From Streptomyces paradoxus (lineage in GTDB: Bacteria > Actinomycetota > Actinomycetes > Streptomycetales > Streptomycetaceae), in NCBI RefSeq assembly GCF_014202475.1, contig NZ_JACHGV010000001.1:986186-1050185 (forward strand): a stretch of DNA of 64,000 nt. The letters are read 5' to 3'. The notes under the pieces are model-generated. The model was not told where the DNA came from. It saw only the letters and a program-made list of their open reading frames with translations, and made no database searches. This document shows positions 48,887 through 57,437 of the stretch, one piece after another. Position 1 is the first letter of the stretch, and the number at the start of each line of letters is the position of its first letter. Made by a program: the position numbers and the translations under genes.

Positions 48887-49294
48887 TCAGCCCTGCTCGG
48901 GGGCCAGCCGCAGCGCGATGGAGTTGATGCAGTACCGCTGGTCCGTGGGCGTGGGGTACCCCTCGCCCGCGAAGACGTGCCCGAGGTGCGAGCCGCACCG
49001 GGCGCACCGCACCTCGGTCCGCACCATGCCGTGCGAGCGGTCCTCGATCAGCTCCACCGCGTCGGTGTCCTTGGGGTCGAAGAAGGACGGCCAGCCGCAG
49101 TGGGACTCGAACTTGGTCTCCGAGGTGAACAGGTCCGCGCCGCAGGCACGGCAGGAGTAGACGCCCCGGGTCTTGGTGTCGGTGTACTCACCGGTGAAGG
49201 CGGGCTCGGTGGCCGCCTTCCGCAGGACCGCGTACTCGCCCGGGCTCAGCTCCGCGCGCCACTGCTCGTCCGGCTTCTCGACGTCGTACGCCAT
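48887..49294 (-). CDS. msrB: Peptide methionine-(R)-sulfoxide reductase MsrB
   Basis: 135 aa, normal length. It reduces methionine-R-sulfoxide in proteins using a catalytic thiol. Zinc site cysteines are in YSCRACGADLF and VRCARCGSHLGHVF. The catalytic Cys is in RYCINSIALRL. HCGWPSFFDP and the substrate Trp are intact. It is cytoplasmic, 14 bases downstream of murC on the same strand. Confidence 0.97.
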   Translation of the reverse strand: MAYDVEKPDEQWRAELSPGEYAVLRKAATEPAFTGEYTDTKTRGVYSCRACGADLFTSETKFESHCGWPSFFDPKDTDAVELIEDRSHGMVRTEVRCARCGSHLGHVFAGEGYPTPTDQRYCINSIALRLAPEQG

Positions 49295-49308
49295 GAGCTT
49301 CCAGCCCC

Positions 49309-50700
49309 TCAGTTCGACAGACGGTCCAGGATCTGCGGGCCGAGGTCGGTGACGTCGCCCGCTCCCATGGTGAGAACGAGATCACCCGGCTTCGCCATTC
49401 CCGCGACGGCCGACGGGACGTCCGCCTTGTCGTGCACCGGCGTCACGTCCGCGCCCGCGGACCGGGCCGCCTCGATGATCAGCTCGCTCGTCACGCCCGG
49501 GATCGGGTCCTCACGGGCCGGGTAGATGTCCAGCACGACCGAGGCGTCCGCGAGGGCCAGGGACTGCCCCATCTCCTTGCCGAGCTCCTGCGTCCGCGAG
49601 AAGAGGTGGGGCTGGAAGACGACCAGGATCCGGGCGTCACCGGCCGCCGCGCGCATGGCCTCCAAGTCGGCGGTCATCTCGGTGGGGTGGTGCGCGTAGG
49701 AGTCGATGACCTGCACGCCCGCGGCCTCGCCCTTCAGCTGGAGGCGCCGCTTCACGCCCGTGTACGCGGCGATCGCCGGGGCCAGCTCGGCCGCCGGGAC
49801 GCCGAGGGCCACGCCCGCCGCCAGCGCGGCGACCGCGTTGTGCGCGTAGTGCCGGCCGGGGACGGAGACCGTGAAGGTCAGCTCCTGCCCCTCCAGCACC
49901 ACGGTGACCTCACTCTTCAGCCCCTGCGGCACCACCGACAGGATGCGCACGCCGGCGTCCTCGGACTCGCCGTACGTCACCACGCGCACGCCGCGCCCGG
50001 CGACCCGGCGCGTCAGCTCCCGGGCGCCGTCGTGGTCGGCGGCGATCACCAGCGTGCCGCCCTCGGTGATCCGGTCCACGAACGTCTCGAACGACGCGTA
50101 GATCTCGTCCATGGAGGCGTAGTTGGCGTGGTGGTCGAGCTCGACGTTCAGGACGATCGCCACGTCGGGGGCGTACTTGTGGAAGCTGCGGTCCGACTCG
50201 TCCGCCTCGGCGACGAAGATGTCGCCCTCGCCGTGCAGTGCGTTGGAGCCGGGCGCGTCCAGGTCGCCGCCGATGGCGTACGAGGGCTTCAGGCCCAGCT
50301 CGCTCAGCGACACGGCCAGCATCGACGTCGTGGTCGTCTTGCCGTGCGTACCGGCGACGGCGATCGGCCGCAGTCCGTCCATCAGCGCGGCGAGCGCGTC
50401 GGACCGGTGGACGACGGGGATGCCGAGCTCGGCCGCGCGGGCCAGCTCGGGGTTGTCCTGCCGGATCGCCGACGACACGACCACACAGCTGGCGTCATCG
50501 GCGAGATGCTCCGCCGCGTGCCCGATGTGCACGGTCGCCCCGAGCGCCCGCAGCGCCTGGGCCGTGGCCGACTCCTTGGCGTCGCTGCCGGCCACGGCGG
50601 CCCCGCGCTGCGCGAGGATCTTCGCGATCCCCGACATCCCGGCCCCACCGATCCCGATGAAGTGCGGTCGGTCCATGGCGGGAGGAAGGCCGGCTGCCAT
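49309..50700 (-). CDS. murC: UDP-N-acetylmuramate--L-alanine ligase
   Basis: 463 aa from the ATG at 50700, which has GGAG 6 bases ahead; an earlier start at 50712 is less likely. First amino-acid ligase of peptidoglycan stem-peptide synthesis, ATP dependent and cytoplasmic. The Rossmann-like N-domain has HFIGIGGAGMSGIAKIL, the ATP loop is AVAGTHGKTTTTSML (from 114), and the central domain has VAEADESDRSFHKYAPDVAI, NVELDHHANY and SYAHHPTEMTADLEAMR. It lies outside the division/cell-wall cluster, as is usual in Streptomyces. Confidence 0.96.
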   Translation of the reverse strand: MAAGLPPAMDRPHFIGIGGAGMSGIAKILAQRGAAVAGSDAKESATAQALRALGATVHIGHAAEHLADDASCVVVSSAIRQDNPELARAAELGIPVVHRSDALAALMDGLRPIAVAGTHGKTTTTSMLAVSLSELGLKPSYAIGGDLDAPGSNALHGEGDIFVAEADESDRSFHKYAPDVAIVLNVELDHHANYASMDEIYASFETFVDRITEGGTLVIAADHDGARELTRRVAGRGVRVVTYGESEDAGVRILSVVPQGLKSEVTVVLEGQELTFTVSVPGRHYAHNAVAALAAGVALGVPAAELAPAIAAYTGVKRRLQLKGEAAGVQVIDSYAHHPTEMTADLEAMRAAAGDARILVVFQPHLFSRTQELGKEMGQSLALADASVVLDIYPAREDPIPGVTSELIIEAARSAGADVTPVHDKADVPSAVAGMAKPGDLVLTMGAGDVTDLGPQILDRLSN

Positions 50701-50843
50701 GCAGATCTCCAAGAGCGAACGACGACGGTGAGCGCCCCCACCCTATTTCAGGAACGGGGTGTGCTGTGGCCGACCCGGGGGCGCGGAGAACGGCGCGAGC
50801 AACCACCACCGGCCCGCACCCGGCGAACCACGGCAACCCGCCC

Positions 50844-51317
50844 CTACGCCTTGCTGTGCGAGAACAGCTTCAGCACCGGCACCCCCACCTTGTGCCGGGC
50901 CCGGGAGGCCCAGTCCCGGTGGAAGAACTCCTCCACGTAGTGGGGGTCGGTCAGCACGATCACCTCGTCGGCCCCGGCCTCCTCCACCAGGGACTTCAGC
51001 GCGTCCAGCGGATGATCCTCGATCAGCCGTCCCTCAGCGGGGCTGCCCGAGGCGCGCAGCGCGGCGAGCGACACCTCCAGCGCCCGCTGCCCCACACTCA
51101 GCGCCTCCTCGCCCTCCGGCGTCTCGCCCTCGCGGACGGCCTCGTCCAGCTCGCCCAGCGCCACGTCGTCGATGGCCCGCAGCAGGCGGTCGGCCTGCTC
51201 GCCGCGCGGCTGCAGCAACACCTCGAAGGAGACCTGCTCCTCCCCGTGCAAGGTGGTGACGAACTCCACGTCGGCGGACGTCAGCGCCTTCTCGATCATC
51301 AATACGCTTGTGAACAC
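50844..51317 (-). CDS. Conserved cytoplasmic protein, universal-stress-like C-terminus
   Basis: 157 aa from the GTG at 51317 (FTSVLMIEKALTSADVEFVT). The N-terminal part has HGEEQVSFEVLLQPRGEQAD. The C-terminal part ADEVIVLTDPHYVEEFFHRD, then WASRARHKVGVPVLKLFSHS, recalls the last strand-helix unit of UspA-type folds but lacks the GxxGxxxxGS nucleotide loop. Streptomycete relatives are sometimes labelled indole-3-glycerol phosphate synthase, which the sequence does not support. The product is acidic, with no signal or membrane segment. Function unknown. Confidence 0.65.
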   Translation of the reverse strand: MFTSVLMIEKALTSADVEFVTTLHGEEQVSFEVLLQPRGEQADRLLRAIDDVALGELDEAVREGETPEGEEALSVGQRALEVSLAALRASGSPAEGRLIEDHPLDALKSLVEEAGADEVIVLTDPHYVEEFFHRDWASRARHKVGVPVLKLFSHSKA

Positions 51318-51561
51318 CAGGCGCCCCTTCTGCTCACGGGGCCCGAGGCCCCTCTCCTCCGCGGGCCGTGCCGGGCCCTGCGGAAACCATCCTGCCCGTG
51401 CTCGCACGGGTACTGCCGGATCCAGTGTGCCCTCCGGAATCCAAACGGAACGGCACATTCAGCCGGTGAACGGACCAACGGCGACGTTCACCCCCGCTTC
51501 CGGACGTACCGGCCGGCCGGCCTCCCCGGCCGCCGACACCTTCTACCCCGCGCCGGACGTT

Positions 51562-52377
51562 TCAGTACGCCGTACGGGGCCGCCCGTACCGCGTGAACAG
51601 GAAGCCGTCCTCCTCCAGCATCGACACCAGCCCGAACCGGTGCGGGACCGTGACCGCCGGCCCTCCGGCGATGCGCTGCGCCTGGCCCGCCGTGAGCATC
51701 GGGGCGACGGTCAGGCACAGCTCGTCGAGCACCCCGGCCGCGACGATCTGCCCGAGCAGCCGCGGGCCGCCCTCGGTGAGCAGCCGGGTGTGGCCGAGAT
51801 CGGCGAGGGCCCGGACGGCGCGGGCGGGGTCCACGCCGATGCCGTCTCCGGCGGTCACCACCCGGGCGCCCGCCCGCTCGGCGGCGGCGACCCGGTCCGG
51901 GTCGGCCGAGGCGCCCGTGAGGATCAGGGTGGGCACCAGGGGCGAGGTGAACAGCGGCAGCGAGAAGTCCAGGTCGAGGCCGGCGGTGACCACGGCGATC
52001 GCGGGTGCGGGCGGCTGCCCGGCCGCCTCCCGCATCGCCGCGAAGTCCTCCCGCGCGCGGGCCGGCCGGTACCCCTCCTTGCGCACCGTCTCCGCGCCGA
52101 CGACCACGACGTCCGCGAGCGCCCGCAGCGTCCCGAAGATCCGCATGTCGGTGGCGCTGGAGATGGGCTGCGAACGGCCGTCGTGCTGGGCGGCCCCGTC
52201 CAGCGTGGACACCATGTTGGCGCGCAACCACGGCGCCGGGCCCCCGGGCCCCGGCTCGGGATAGGCGTACGCGGCGGCCAGCTCGTCCAGGCTCCACTCC
52301 CGCCCGGCGCCCCCACCGGACGCACCACCCGGCTCCGGAGCTGCTGTTTCATCGGTCACAGGGAACAGACGTCGCAT
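51562..52377 (-). CDS. RibD C-terminal-domain reductase (pyrimidine reductase family)
   Basis: 271 aa from the ATG at 52377. RibD_C/dihydrofolate-reductase-like fold: LRANMVSTLDGAAQHDGRSQ, then IFGTLRALADVVVVGAETVR, IAVVTAGLDLDFSLPLF and LLTEGGPRLLGQIVAAGVLD. It is NADPH-dependent, and the family reduces the ribose of 5-amino-6-ribosylamino-uracil phosphate or similar pyrimidines. There is no deaminase domain and no riboflavin cluster nearby, so the substrate is uncertain. It is divergent from zapE with only 37 bases between start codons. Confidence 0.85.
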   Translation of the reverse strand: MRRLFPVTDETAAPEPGGASGGGAGREWSLDELAAAYAYPEPGPGGPAPWLRANMVSTLDGAAQHDGRSQPISSATDMRIFGTLRALADVVVVGAETVRKEGYRPARAREDFAAMREAAGQPPAPAIAVVTAGLDLDFSLPLFTSPLVPTLILTGASADPDRVAAAERAGARVVTAGDGIGVDPARAVRALADLGHTRLLTEGGPRLLGQIVAAGVLDELCLTVAPMLTAGQAQRIAGGPAVTVPHRFGLVSMLEEDGFLFTRYGRPRTAY

Positions 52378-52400
52378 GCGGTGCAGTGTTCCACGCGCCG

Positions 52401-52406
52401 TAGCAT
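52401..52406 (+). promoter_or_regulatory. -10 box for a leaderless zapE transcript
   Basis: TAGCAT ends 8 bases before the zapE GTG, with no ribosome binding site between. That spacing is typical of leaderless mRNAs in Streptomyces. No clear -35 box is visible. The whole gap to the divergent reductase gene is 37 bases, so the two promoters must overlap. Confidence 0.5.
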
Positions 52407-52414
52407 GGTGAACC

Positions 52415-53512
52415 GTGTCCTCTCCCCTGGCCCCCTCCGGAACCGGCCCCATAACCGACCCGGCCCCGCTGTCCCTGTGCGCCCGTGAGCCGCATGTCCC
52501 CGCGGACCGGCTGGTCGCCGAGATGGTGCCGCCGCCGCGGTTCGACTCCGTCCGCTTCAGCACGTACATCCCCGACCCGAACCAGCCCAGCCAGACCGAG
52601 GCCGTCCGGGTCCTGGAGGGTTTCGCGGCGGGCCTCGGCGCGGCCGAAGGTTCCGGCAAGCGGCGGTTGTTCGGTTTCGGCAAGGCGCCGAAGAAGGCCC
52701 CCGCCGGCCCGCGCGGCGTGTACCTCGACGGCGGCTACGGGGTGGGCAAGACCCACCTGCTGGCGTCCCTGTGGCACGCCACCCCGGCCGACCCCGGGCT
52801 GAAGGCGTTCGGCACGTTCGTGGAGCTGACCAACCTGGTCGGCGCGCTCGGCTTCCAGCAGACCGTCCGGACGCTGTCCGGCCACCGCCTGCTGTGCATC
52901 GACGAGTTCGAGCTCGACGACCCGGGCGACACCGTCCTGGTCTCCACCCTGCTCGGCAAGCTGGTCGACGCGGGCGTGGCTCTCGCCGCCACCTCCAACA
53001 CGCTGCCCGGCAAGCTCGGCGAGGGCCGCTTCGCGGCGGCCGACTTCCTGCGTGAGATCCAGGGCCTGTCGGCCCACTTCCGGGCCCTGCGCATCGACGG
53101 CGAGGACTACCGCCACCGCGGTCTGCCCGAGGCACCGCCGCCGTACTCCGACGAAGAGGTGACCCGCGTGGCGCACGCCACCGAGGGCGCCTCCCTCGAC
53201 TCGTTCTCGCCCCTCCTGGAGCATCTGGCCCGCGTCCACCCCAGCCGGTACGGCGCCCTGACCGACGGAATCAGGGCCGTGTGCCTCACCGGTGTGCGGC
53301 CGGTTCCCGACCAGTCGACGGCCCTCAGGCTGGTCGTCCTCGCGGACCGGCTCTACGACCGCGAGGTGCCCGTGCTGGCCTCCGGCATGCCCTTCGACCA
53401 GCTGTTCAGCGACGAGATGCTGAACGGCGGCTACCGCAAGAAGTACTTCCGGGCCATCTCCCGGCTCACCGCCCTCGCCCGCGACGCGGCCAAGCTGGCG
53501 AACCCCCGGTAA
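52415..53512 (+). CDS. zapE: AFG1/ZapE-family ATPase
   Basis: 365 aa from a GTG start. AAA+ type ATPase: Walker A GVYLDGGYGVGKTHLLASLW (loop 106-114), Walker B LLCIDEFELDDPGD (159-172) and sensor-like ALAATSNTLPGKLGEGRF. The family end is GGYRKKYFRAISRLTAL. In proteobacteria ZapE acts at the division ring and the mitochondrial AFG1 homologue in protein quality control; the role in Streptomyces is not known. It probably begins with a leaderless transcript. Confidence 0.92.
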   Translation: MSSPLAPSGTGPITDPAPLSLCAREPHVPADRLVAEMVPPPRFDSVRFSTYIPDPNQPSQTEAVRVLEGFAAGLGAAEGSGKRRLFGFGKAPKKAPAGPRGVYLDGGYGVGKTHLLASLWHATPADPGLKAFGTFVELTNLVGALGFQQTVRTLSGHRLLCIDEFELDDPGDTVLVSTLLGKLVDAGVALAATSNTLPGKLGEGRFAAADFLREIQGLSAHFRALRIDGEDYRHRGLPEAPPPYSDEEVTRVAHATEGASLDSFSPLLEHLARVHPSRYGALTDGIRAVCLTGVRPVPDQSTALRLVVLADRLYDREVPVLASGMPFDQLFSDEMLNGGYRKKYFRAISRLTALARDAAKLANPR

Positions 53513-53608
53513 CGACACACCCAATACCGCACCAACCCCCCGAGGGGAAGGGCCTGTTCAAGCCAGCCCACCCTCGGTTTTCAGGCTCTCTTCAGCTTGA
53601 AACGTTAA

Positions 53609-53640
53609 GTTAACCCTGCAAACGACCTTGCAGGGTTAAC
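53609..53640 (+). terminator. AT-rich 13-bp hairpin after zapE
   Basis: GTTAACCCTGCAA (53609-53621) pairs perfectly with 53628-53640 around a 6-base loop and is followed by a T-rich run (GTGTTTCTTG). It starts 96 bases after zapE. Unlike the other hairpins here it is rich in A/T and looks like a classical intrinsic terminator; it may also insulate the promoter at 53659. Confidence 0.65.
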
Positions 53641-53658
53641 GTGTTTCTTGACCAGCCA

Positions 53659-53686
53659 TTGACCAACCGTTGGTCCGCACTAGACG
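53659..53686 (+). promoter_or_regulatory. Promoter with overlapping palindrome for the secreted protein / carbonic anhydrase genes
   Basis: TTGACC (53659-53664) and TAGACG (53681-53686) are spaced by 16 bases. The palindrome GACCAA-CCG-TTGGTC (53661-53675) covers the -35 box and spacer, a position suited to repression. A second TTGACC lies 11 bases earlier. The regulator is unknown. Confidence 0.45.
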
Positions 53687-53710
53687 TGCGAATCACTTGA
53701 AGGGGGGCGC

Positions 53711-54139
53711 ATGTACCGAGGTACGACGGCACGGACCGTGGTTTCGCTCCTCGCTGCCGCCCTGCTCGCCCTTCAGTTCTTCGCACCGACCGCGTCCTTC
53801 GCATCCGCGCACACACAGAGCCAAGCCGAGGCCAACGCTCAGCCCGGAACCAAGCCTTCCGGCAAGTCCTCGCGTCCCGGACACAAGTCTCCCGGGAAGG
53901 CCCTGCGCGACGAGATGGCCACCTGCCGCGCCGGGCACCACGGGGACCCGACCGGTCCCCTGCGGACCCGCGACCGGTCCCACACCGCCGACTCTGCGCC
54001 CTCGGCGCCCGAGCGGCCGCTGCGACGGCACATCCAGCCGACGGCACAGGAACCGGTCAGACCCGGCGCCGGGCATCACCGCACGTCGAGATCCTCGGCG
54101 TCGCACACTCCGGCCGCACTGCAGGTCTTCCGCTGCTGA
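53711..54139 (+). CDS. Small secreted basic protein of unknown function
   Basis: 142 aa. The ATG has AAGGGGGGC directly ahead. Signal peptide (TARTVVSLLAAALLALQFFA, cleavage near SFASA). The mature chain is basic, Pro/Ser/His/Arg-rich and probably disordered (KPSGKSSRPGHKSPGKALRD). It has one Cys in MATCRAGHHG and a terminal Cys in VFRC. I recognise no family function. It is followed 80 bases later by a beta-carbonic anhydrase and SulP and may share their transcript. Confidence 0.65.
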   Translation: MYRGTTARTVVSLLAAALLALQFFAPTASFASAHTQSQAEANAQPGTKPSGKSSRPGHKSPGKALRDEMATCRAGHHGDPTGPLRTRDRSHTADSAPSAPERPLRRHIQPTAQEPVRPGAGHHRTSRSSASHTPAALQVFRC

Positions 54140-54219
54140 GCGGCGGAGCAGTTCCCCCCACCCCCTGTCATGCCCGTCCGACGCGCCCCCACTGCGCGCC
54201 AGGAGGAGTCACCACACTC

Positions 54220-54801
54220 ATGCAACCCCTCATCGACAACGCCCGCACCTTCGGACAGCGCCCTGAGGAGTTCGCCCACCTCGCCGAGGGCCAGTCCCCC
54301 GACGTCCTGTTCATCACCTGCTCCGACTCCAGGGTCGTACCGGCCCTGATCACCGGCGCCCGCCCCGGCGAGCTCTTCGAGCTGCGCACCGCGGGCAACG
54401 TCGTTCCCCCGCACTCCTTCGAGCACCCCACATCGGAGGCGGCCACGATCGAGTACGCCGTGGAGGTCCTCGGCGTCAAGGAGATCGTGGTCTGCGGCCA
54501 CTCGCACTGCGGCGCCGTCGGCGCGGTGGTACGCGGCGACGACCTCGCCGCGGTACCGGCCGTGCGCGACTGGCTCGCCCGCGCGGCCGACGAGCCCGCT
54601 TGCTCGGACCCGGCCGACCCGACCGTCACCGAGGCCGTGCAGAACCACGCCCTCACCCAGGTGCTCCGGCTGCGGTCCTACCCCTGCGTCGAGCGCCGCC
54701 TGGCGGAGGGACGGCTCGGCCTGCGCGCCTGGTTCTACGAGGTCCACACCGGAGTCGTGCGCGAACACCGCGCGGACACCGACACCTTCGAGAAGCTGTG
54801 A
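54220..54801 (+). CDS. Beta-class carbonic anhydrase
   Basis: 193 aa. Zinc ligands and catalytic dyad are all present: Cys34, Asp36 and Arg38 in LFITCSDSRVVP, and His94 and Cys97 in VVCGHSHCGAVGAV. ELRTAGNVVPP is the conserved substrate-pocket segment. It interconverts CO2 and bicarbonate in the cytoplasm. Its gene ends 8 bases before a SulP transporter, a pairing also known in fused or adjacent form in other bacteria, indicating joint bicarbonate uptake and use. Confidence 0.95.
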   Translation: MQPLIDNARTFGQRPEEFAHLAEGQSPDVLFITCSDSRVVPALITGARPGELFELRTAGNVVPPHSFEHPTSEAATIEYAVEVLGVKEIVVCGHSHCGAVGAVVRGDDLAAVPAVRDWLARAADEPACSDPADPTVTEAVQNHALTQVLRLRSYPCVERRLAEGRLGLRAWFYEVHTGVVREHRADTDTFEKL

Positions 54802-54809
54802 GGGGCACC

Positions 54810-56291
54810 ATGACCAAGTTCCCCCACCTCAGGCAGGACTTCACCGCCTCGCTCGTCGTGTTCCTGGTCGCGCTCCCGCTGTGCGTGGGCGTGGCCGTGG
54901 CCTCCGGTGTCCCGGCCGAACTCGGCCTGGTCACCGGCATCGTGGGCGGTCTCGTCACCGGATTCCTGCCGGGCAGCAGCCTGCAGGTGTCCGGGCCGGC
55001 CGCCGGTCTGACCGTGCTCGTCTTCGAGGCGGTCCAGGAGTACGGACTGCCCGCGCTCGGCATCATCGTGCTGGCCGCCGGTCTGCTCCAGCTCATCATG
55101 GGCGCGCTGAAGCTCGGCCGCTGGTTCCGCGCGATCTCGGTCTCGGTCGTCGAGGGCATGCTGGCCGGAATCGGTCTGGTGCTCATAGCCGGCCAGCTGT
55201 ACGCGACGGCCGGGCTGAAGGCACCCGCCTCCGGCATCGACAAGATCCTGGGCCTGCCCGGTGCCGCCGTCGACGCGGCCGGCAGCACGGCGGCGCTCAC
55301 CTCCCTCGTGCTCGGCGCGGCCACCATCGCGGTGATGGTGCTGTGGAAGAAGTTGCCGAAGCAGGCGCAGGCCGTGCCCGGCGCGCTCGCCGCGGTGATC
55401 CTGGCGATCGCCGCCACGGCCGTGTTCGACCTGCCGGTCGCCACGGTCGAGGTGAAGGGTCTGCTGGGCTCCATCCAGCCGCCCGGCCTGGACGCCTTCG
55501 GCGGCGTGGGCGTCGGCATCATCGGCACGATCATCGCCTTCACCCTGATCGCCTCCGCCGAGAGCCTCTTCAGCGCCGCCGCCGTGGACCGCCTGCACGA
55601 CGGCCCGCGCACGCAGTACGACAAGGAACTGATGGCGCAGGGCGCGGGCAACACCCTCTGCGGTGTGCTCGGCGCGCTGCCGATGACCGCGGTCATCGTC
55701 CGCAGCTCCGCCAACGTCAGCGCGGGCGCCAGGACCAAGGCGTCCCGGGTGATGCACGGCGTGTGGCTGCTGCTGTTCGCCGCGCTGCTGCCGTCCACGC
55801 TGGCCCTGATCCCGCTGCCCGCGCTCGCCGGCATCCTGGTCCACGCGGGCTTCAAGCTGATCCCGTTCCAGAAGATCGTGCCGCTCTGGCGGGAGCACCG
55901 CGGTGAGGCGCTCATCCTGGTCGTCACCGCCGTGTCGATCGTCGCGGTGAACATGTTCGAGGGCGTGCTCATCGGTCTGGCCCTGTCGGTCGTCAAGACC
56001 GCCTGGGAGGCCTCGCACGTCAAGATGGAGATCATCGACAAGGGCGCCGGCCCGATCCAGGCGTACCTGTCCGGCAACGCGACCTTCCTGCGGCTGCCGA
56101 AGATCCTCGACAGCCTGGAGAGCCTGCCGCAGGACCGCCCGGTCGAGCTGGACCTCTCCGGCCTGCACCACCTCGACCACGCCTGCCGCACGGCCCTGGA
56201 GAACTGGGCCGCCCGCCACAGCGCGACGGGCACGGAGCCGGTGAAGGTCACGGAGCTCGAGGAGGCACCGGCGGAGAAGGTCACCGCCTAG
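54810..56291 (+). CDS. SulP-family anion transporter (probable bicarbonate) with short STAS domain
   Basis: 493 aa from the ATG with GAGGGG ahead. About twelve membrane helices follow, starting HLRQDFTASLVVFLVALPLC. Family motifs include GLVTGFLPGSSLQVSGPAAG, FTLIASAESLFSAAAVDRLH and AQGAGNTLCGVLGALPMTAV. The C-terminal STAS-like part is about 80 residues with LDLSGLHHLDHACRTALENW. The tight link to carbonic anhydrase favours bicarbonate over sulfate; this is inference from context. A strong hairpin follows. Confidence 0.9.
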   Translation: MTKFPHLRQDFTASLVVFLVALPLCVGVAVASGVPAELGLVTGIVGGLVTGFLPGSSLQVSGPAAGLTVLVFEAVQEYGLPALGIIVLAAGLLQLIMGALKLGRWFRAISVSVVEGMLAGIGLVLIAGQLYATAGLKAPASGIDKILGLPGAAVDAAGSTAALTSLVLGAATIAVMVLWKKLPKQAQAVPGALAAVILAIAATAVFDLPVATVEVKGLLGSIQPPGLDAFGGVGVGIIGTIIAFTLIASAESLFSAAAVDRLHDGPRTQYDKELMAQGAGNTLCGVLGALPMTAVIVRSSANVSAGARTKASRVMHGVWLLLFAALLPSTLALIPLPALAGILVHAGFKLIPFQKIVPLWREHRGEALILVVTAVSIVAVNMFEGVLIGLALSVVKTAWEASHVKMEIIDKGAGPIQAYLSGNATFLRLPKILDSLESLPQDRPVELDLSGLHHLDHACRTALENWAARHSATGTEPVKVTELEEAPAEKVTA

Positions 56292-56316
56292 CCGCCCGAC
56301 CAAAATCGCCAAGCCC

Positions 56317-56351
56317 TGGTCCGGGGCGCGCACCCCGCGCGCCCCGGACCA
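56317..56351 (+). terminator. Hairpin after the SulP gene
   Basis: Arms at 56317-56330 and 56338-56351 pair over 14 bp (TGGTCCGGGGCGCG and complement) around a 7-base loop, 26 bases past the stop. It is a convincing end for the carbonic anhydrase-SulP transcript. Confidence 0.8.
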
Positions 56352-56462
56352 CGTGCGTCCGCCGCCGTTACGGCCCGGATCACCGGGCATGGCCCCACGC
56401 CCCGTTTCGGGCATATCGTTACATGAGCGGACGGATTCGGACCTCTGAACAAGGAGGTCGGC

Positions 56463-57347
56463 ATGGTCGAAGAGCTGGTCGGCGTGGTGGCCGCCGTCGG
56501 GGCCGGCGCGCTGGTGTACGTGGTCGCCGCGGCGCGGGTCGTCAAGCAGTACGAGCGCGGGGTCGTCTTCCGGCTCGGGCGTCTGCACGGGGACGTGCGG
56601 CGGCCCGGGTTCAACCTCGTGGTCCCCGCGGTGGACCGGATGCGCAAGGTCAACCTGCAGATCGTGACCATGCCGATCCCCGCCCAGGAGGGCATCACCC
56701 GCGACAACGTGACCGTGCGGGTCGACGCGGTGGTGTACTTCAAGGTCGTGGACCCCGCGGCCGCGATCGTCAACGTCGAGGACTACCGCTTCGCCGTCTC
56801 CCAGATGGCCCAGACCTCGCTGCGCTCGATCATCGGCAAGAGCGAGCTGGACGATCTGCTGTCCAACCGGGAGAAGCTCAACCAGGGCCTGGAGCTGATG
56901 ATCGACAGCCCGGCCGTGGAGTGGGGCGTGACCATCGACCGCGTGGAGATCAAGGACGTCTCCCTGCCGGACACCATGAAGCGCTCCATGGCCCGTCAGG
57001 CCGAGGCCGACCGGGAGCGGCGGGCCCGGCTGATCAACGCCGACGCCGAGTACCAGGCCTCCAAGAAGCTGGCCCAGGCCGCCCACCAGATGGCCGACAC
57101 GCCCTCGGCTCTCCAGCTCCGGCTGCTGCAGACCGTCATGGCGGTGGCGGCGGAGAAGAACTCCACACTGGTCCTGCCCATTCCGGTGGAACTCCTGCGG
57201 TTCCTGGAACGGGGCCAGCAGCCCCCCGCGCAGGCCGCGGGACACGCCGGGGCGGCGGAACAAGCGGAGATCGCGGAGGGCGCCGTCGACCGCACGGAAC
57301 AGGCCGAAGAGGCCATGGAGCAGCTGCGGCGCGCCGTAGAGCAGTGA
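56463..57347 (+). CDS. SPFH/slipin (stomatin-like) membrane protein
   Basis: 294 aa. One N-terminal membrane helix (5-25) is followed by the SPFH domain: RVVKQYERGVVFRLGRLHGD, RRPGFNLVVPAVDRMRKVNL, TRDNVTVRVDAVVYFKVVDP and WGVTIDRVEIKDVSLPDTMK. A coiled-coil helix (about 185-235, MARQAEADRERRARLINADA) and a disordered acidic tail complete it. Such proteins oligomerise in membrane microdomains. No NfeD-type partner gene is adjacent. The ATG has AAGGAG ahead. Confidence 0.92.
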   Translation: MVEELVGVVAAVGAGALVYVVAAARVVKQYERGVVFRLGRLHGDVRRPGFNLVVPAVDRMRKVNLQIVTMPIPAQEGITRDNVTVRVDAVVYFKVVDPAAAIVNVEDYRFAVSQMAQTSLRSIIGKSELDDLLSNREKLNQGLELMIDSPAVEWGVTIDRVEIKDVSLPDTMKRSMARQAEADRERRARLINADAEYQASKKLAQAAHQMADTPSALQLRLLQTVMAVAAEKNSTLVLPIPVELLRFLERGQQPPAQAAGHAGAAEQAEIAEGAVDRTEQAEEAMEQLRRAVEQ

Positions 57348-57437
57348 CCCGTGCTACGCGCGTGGTTCCCGCCGCCCGCACCAGGTGATAGACACAGCGG
57401 GATCACAGTTCCTGTCCGCCAGCAGGAAGGTTTCCCC

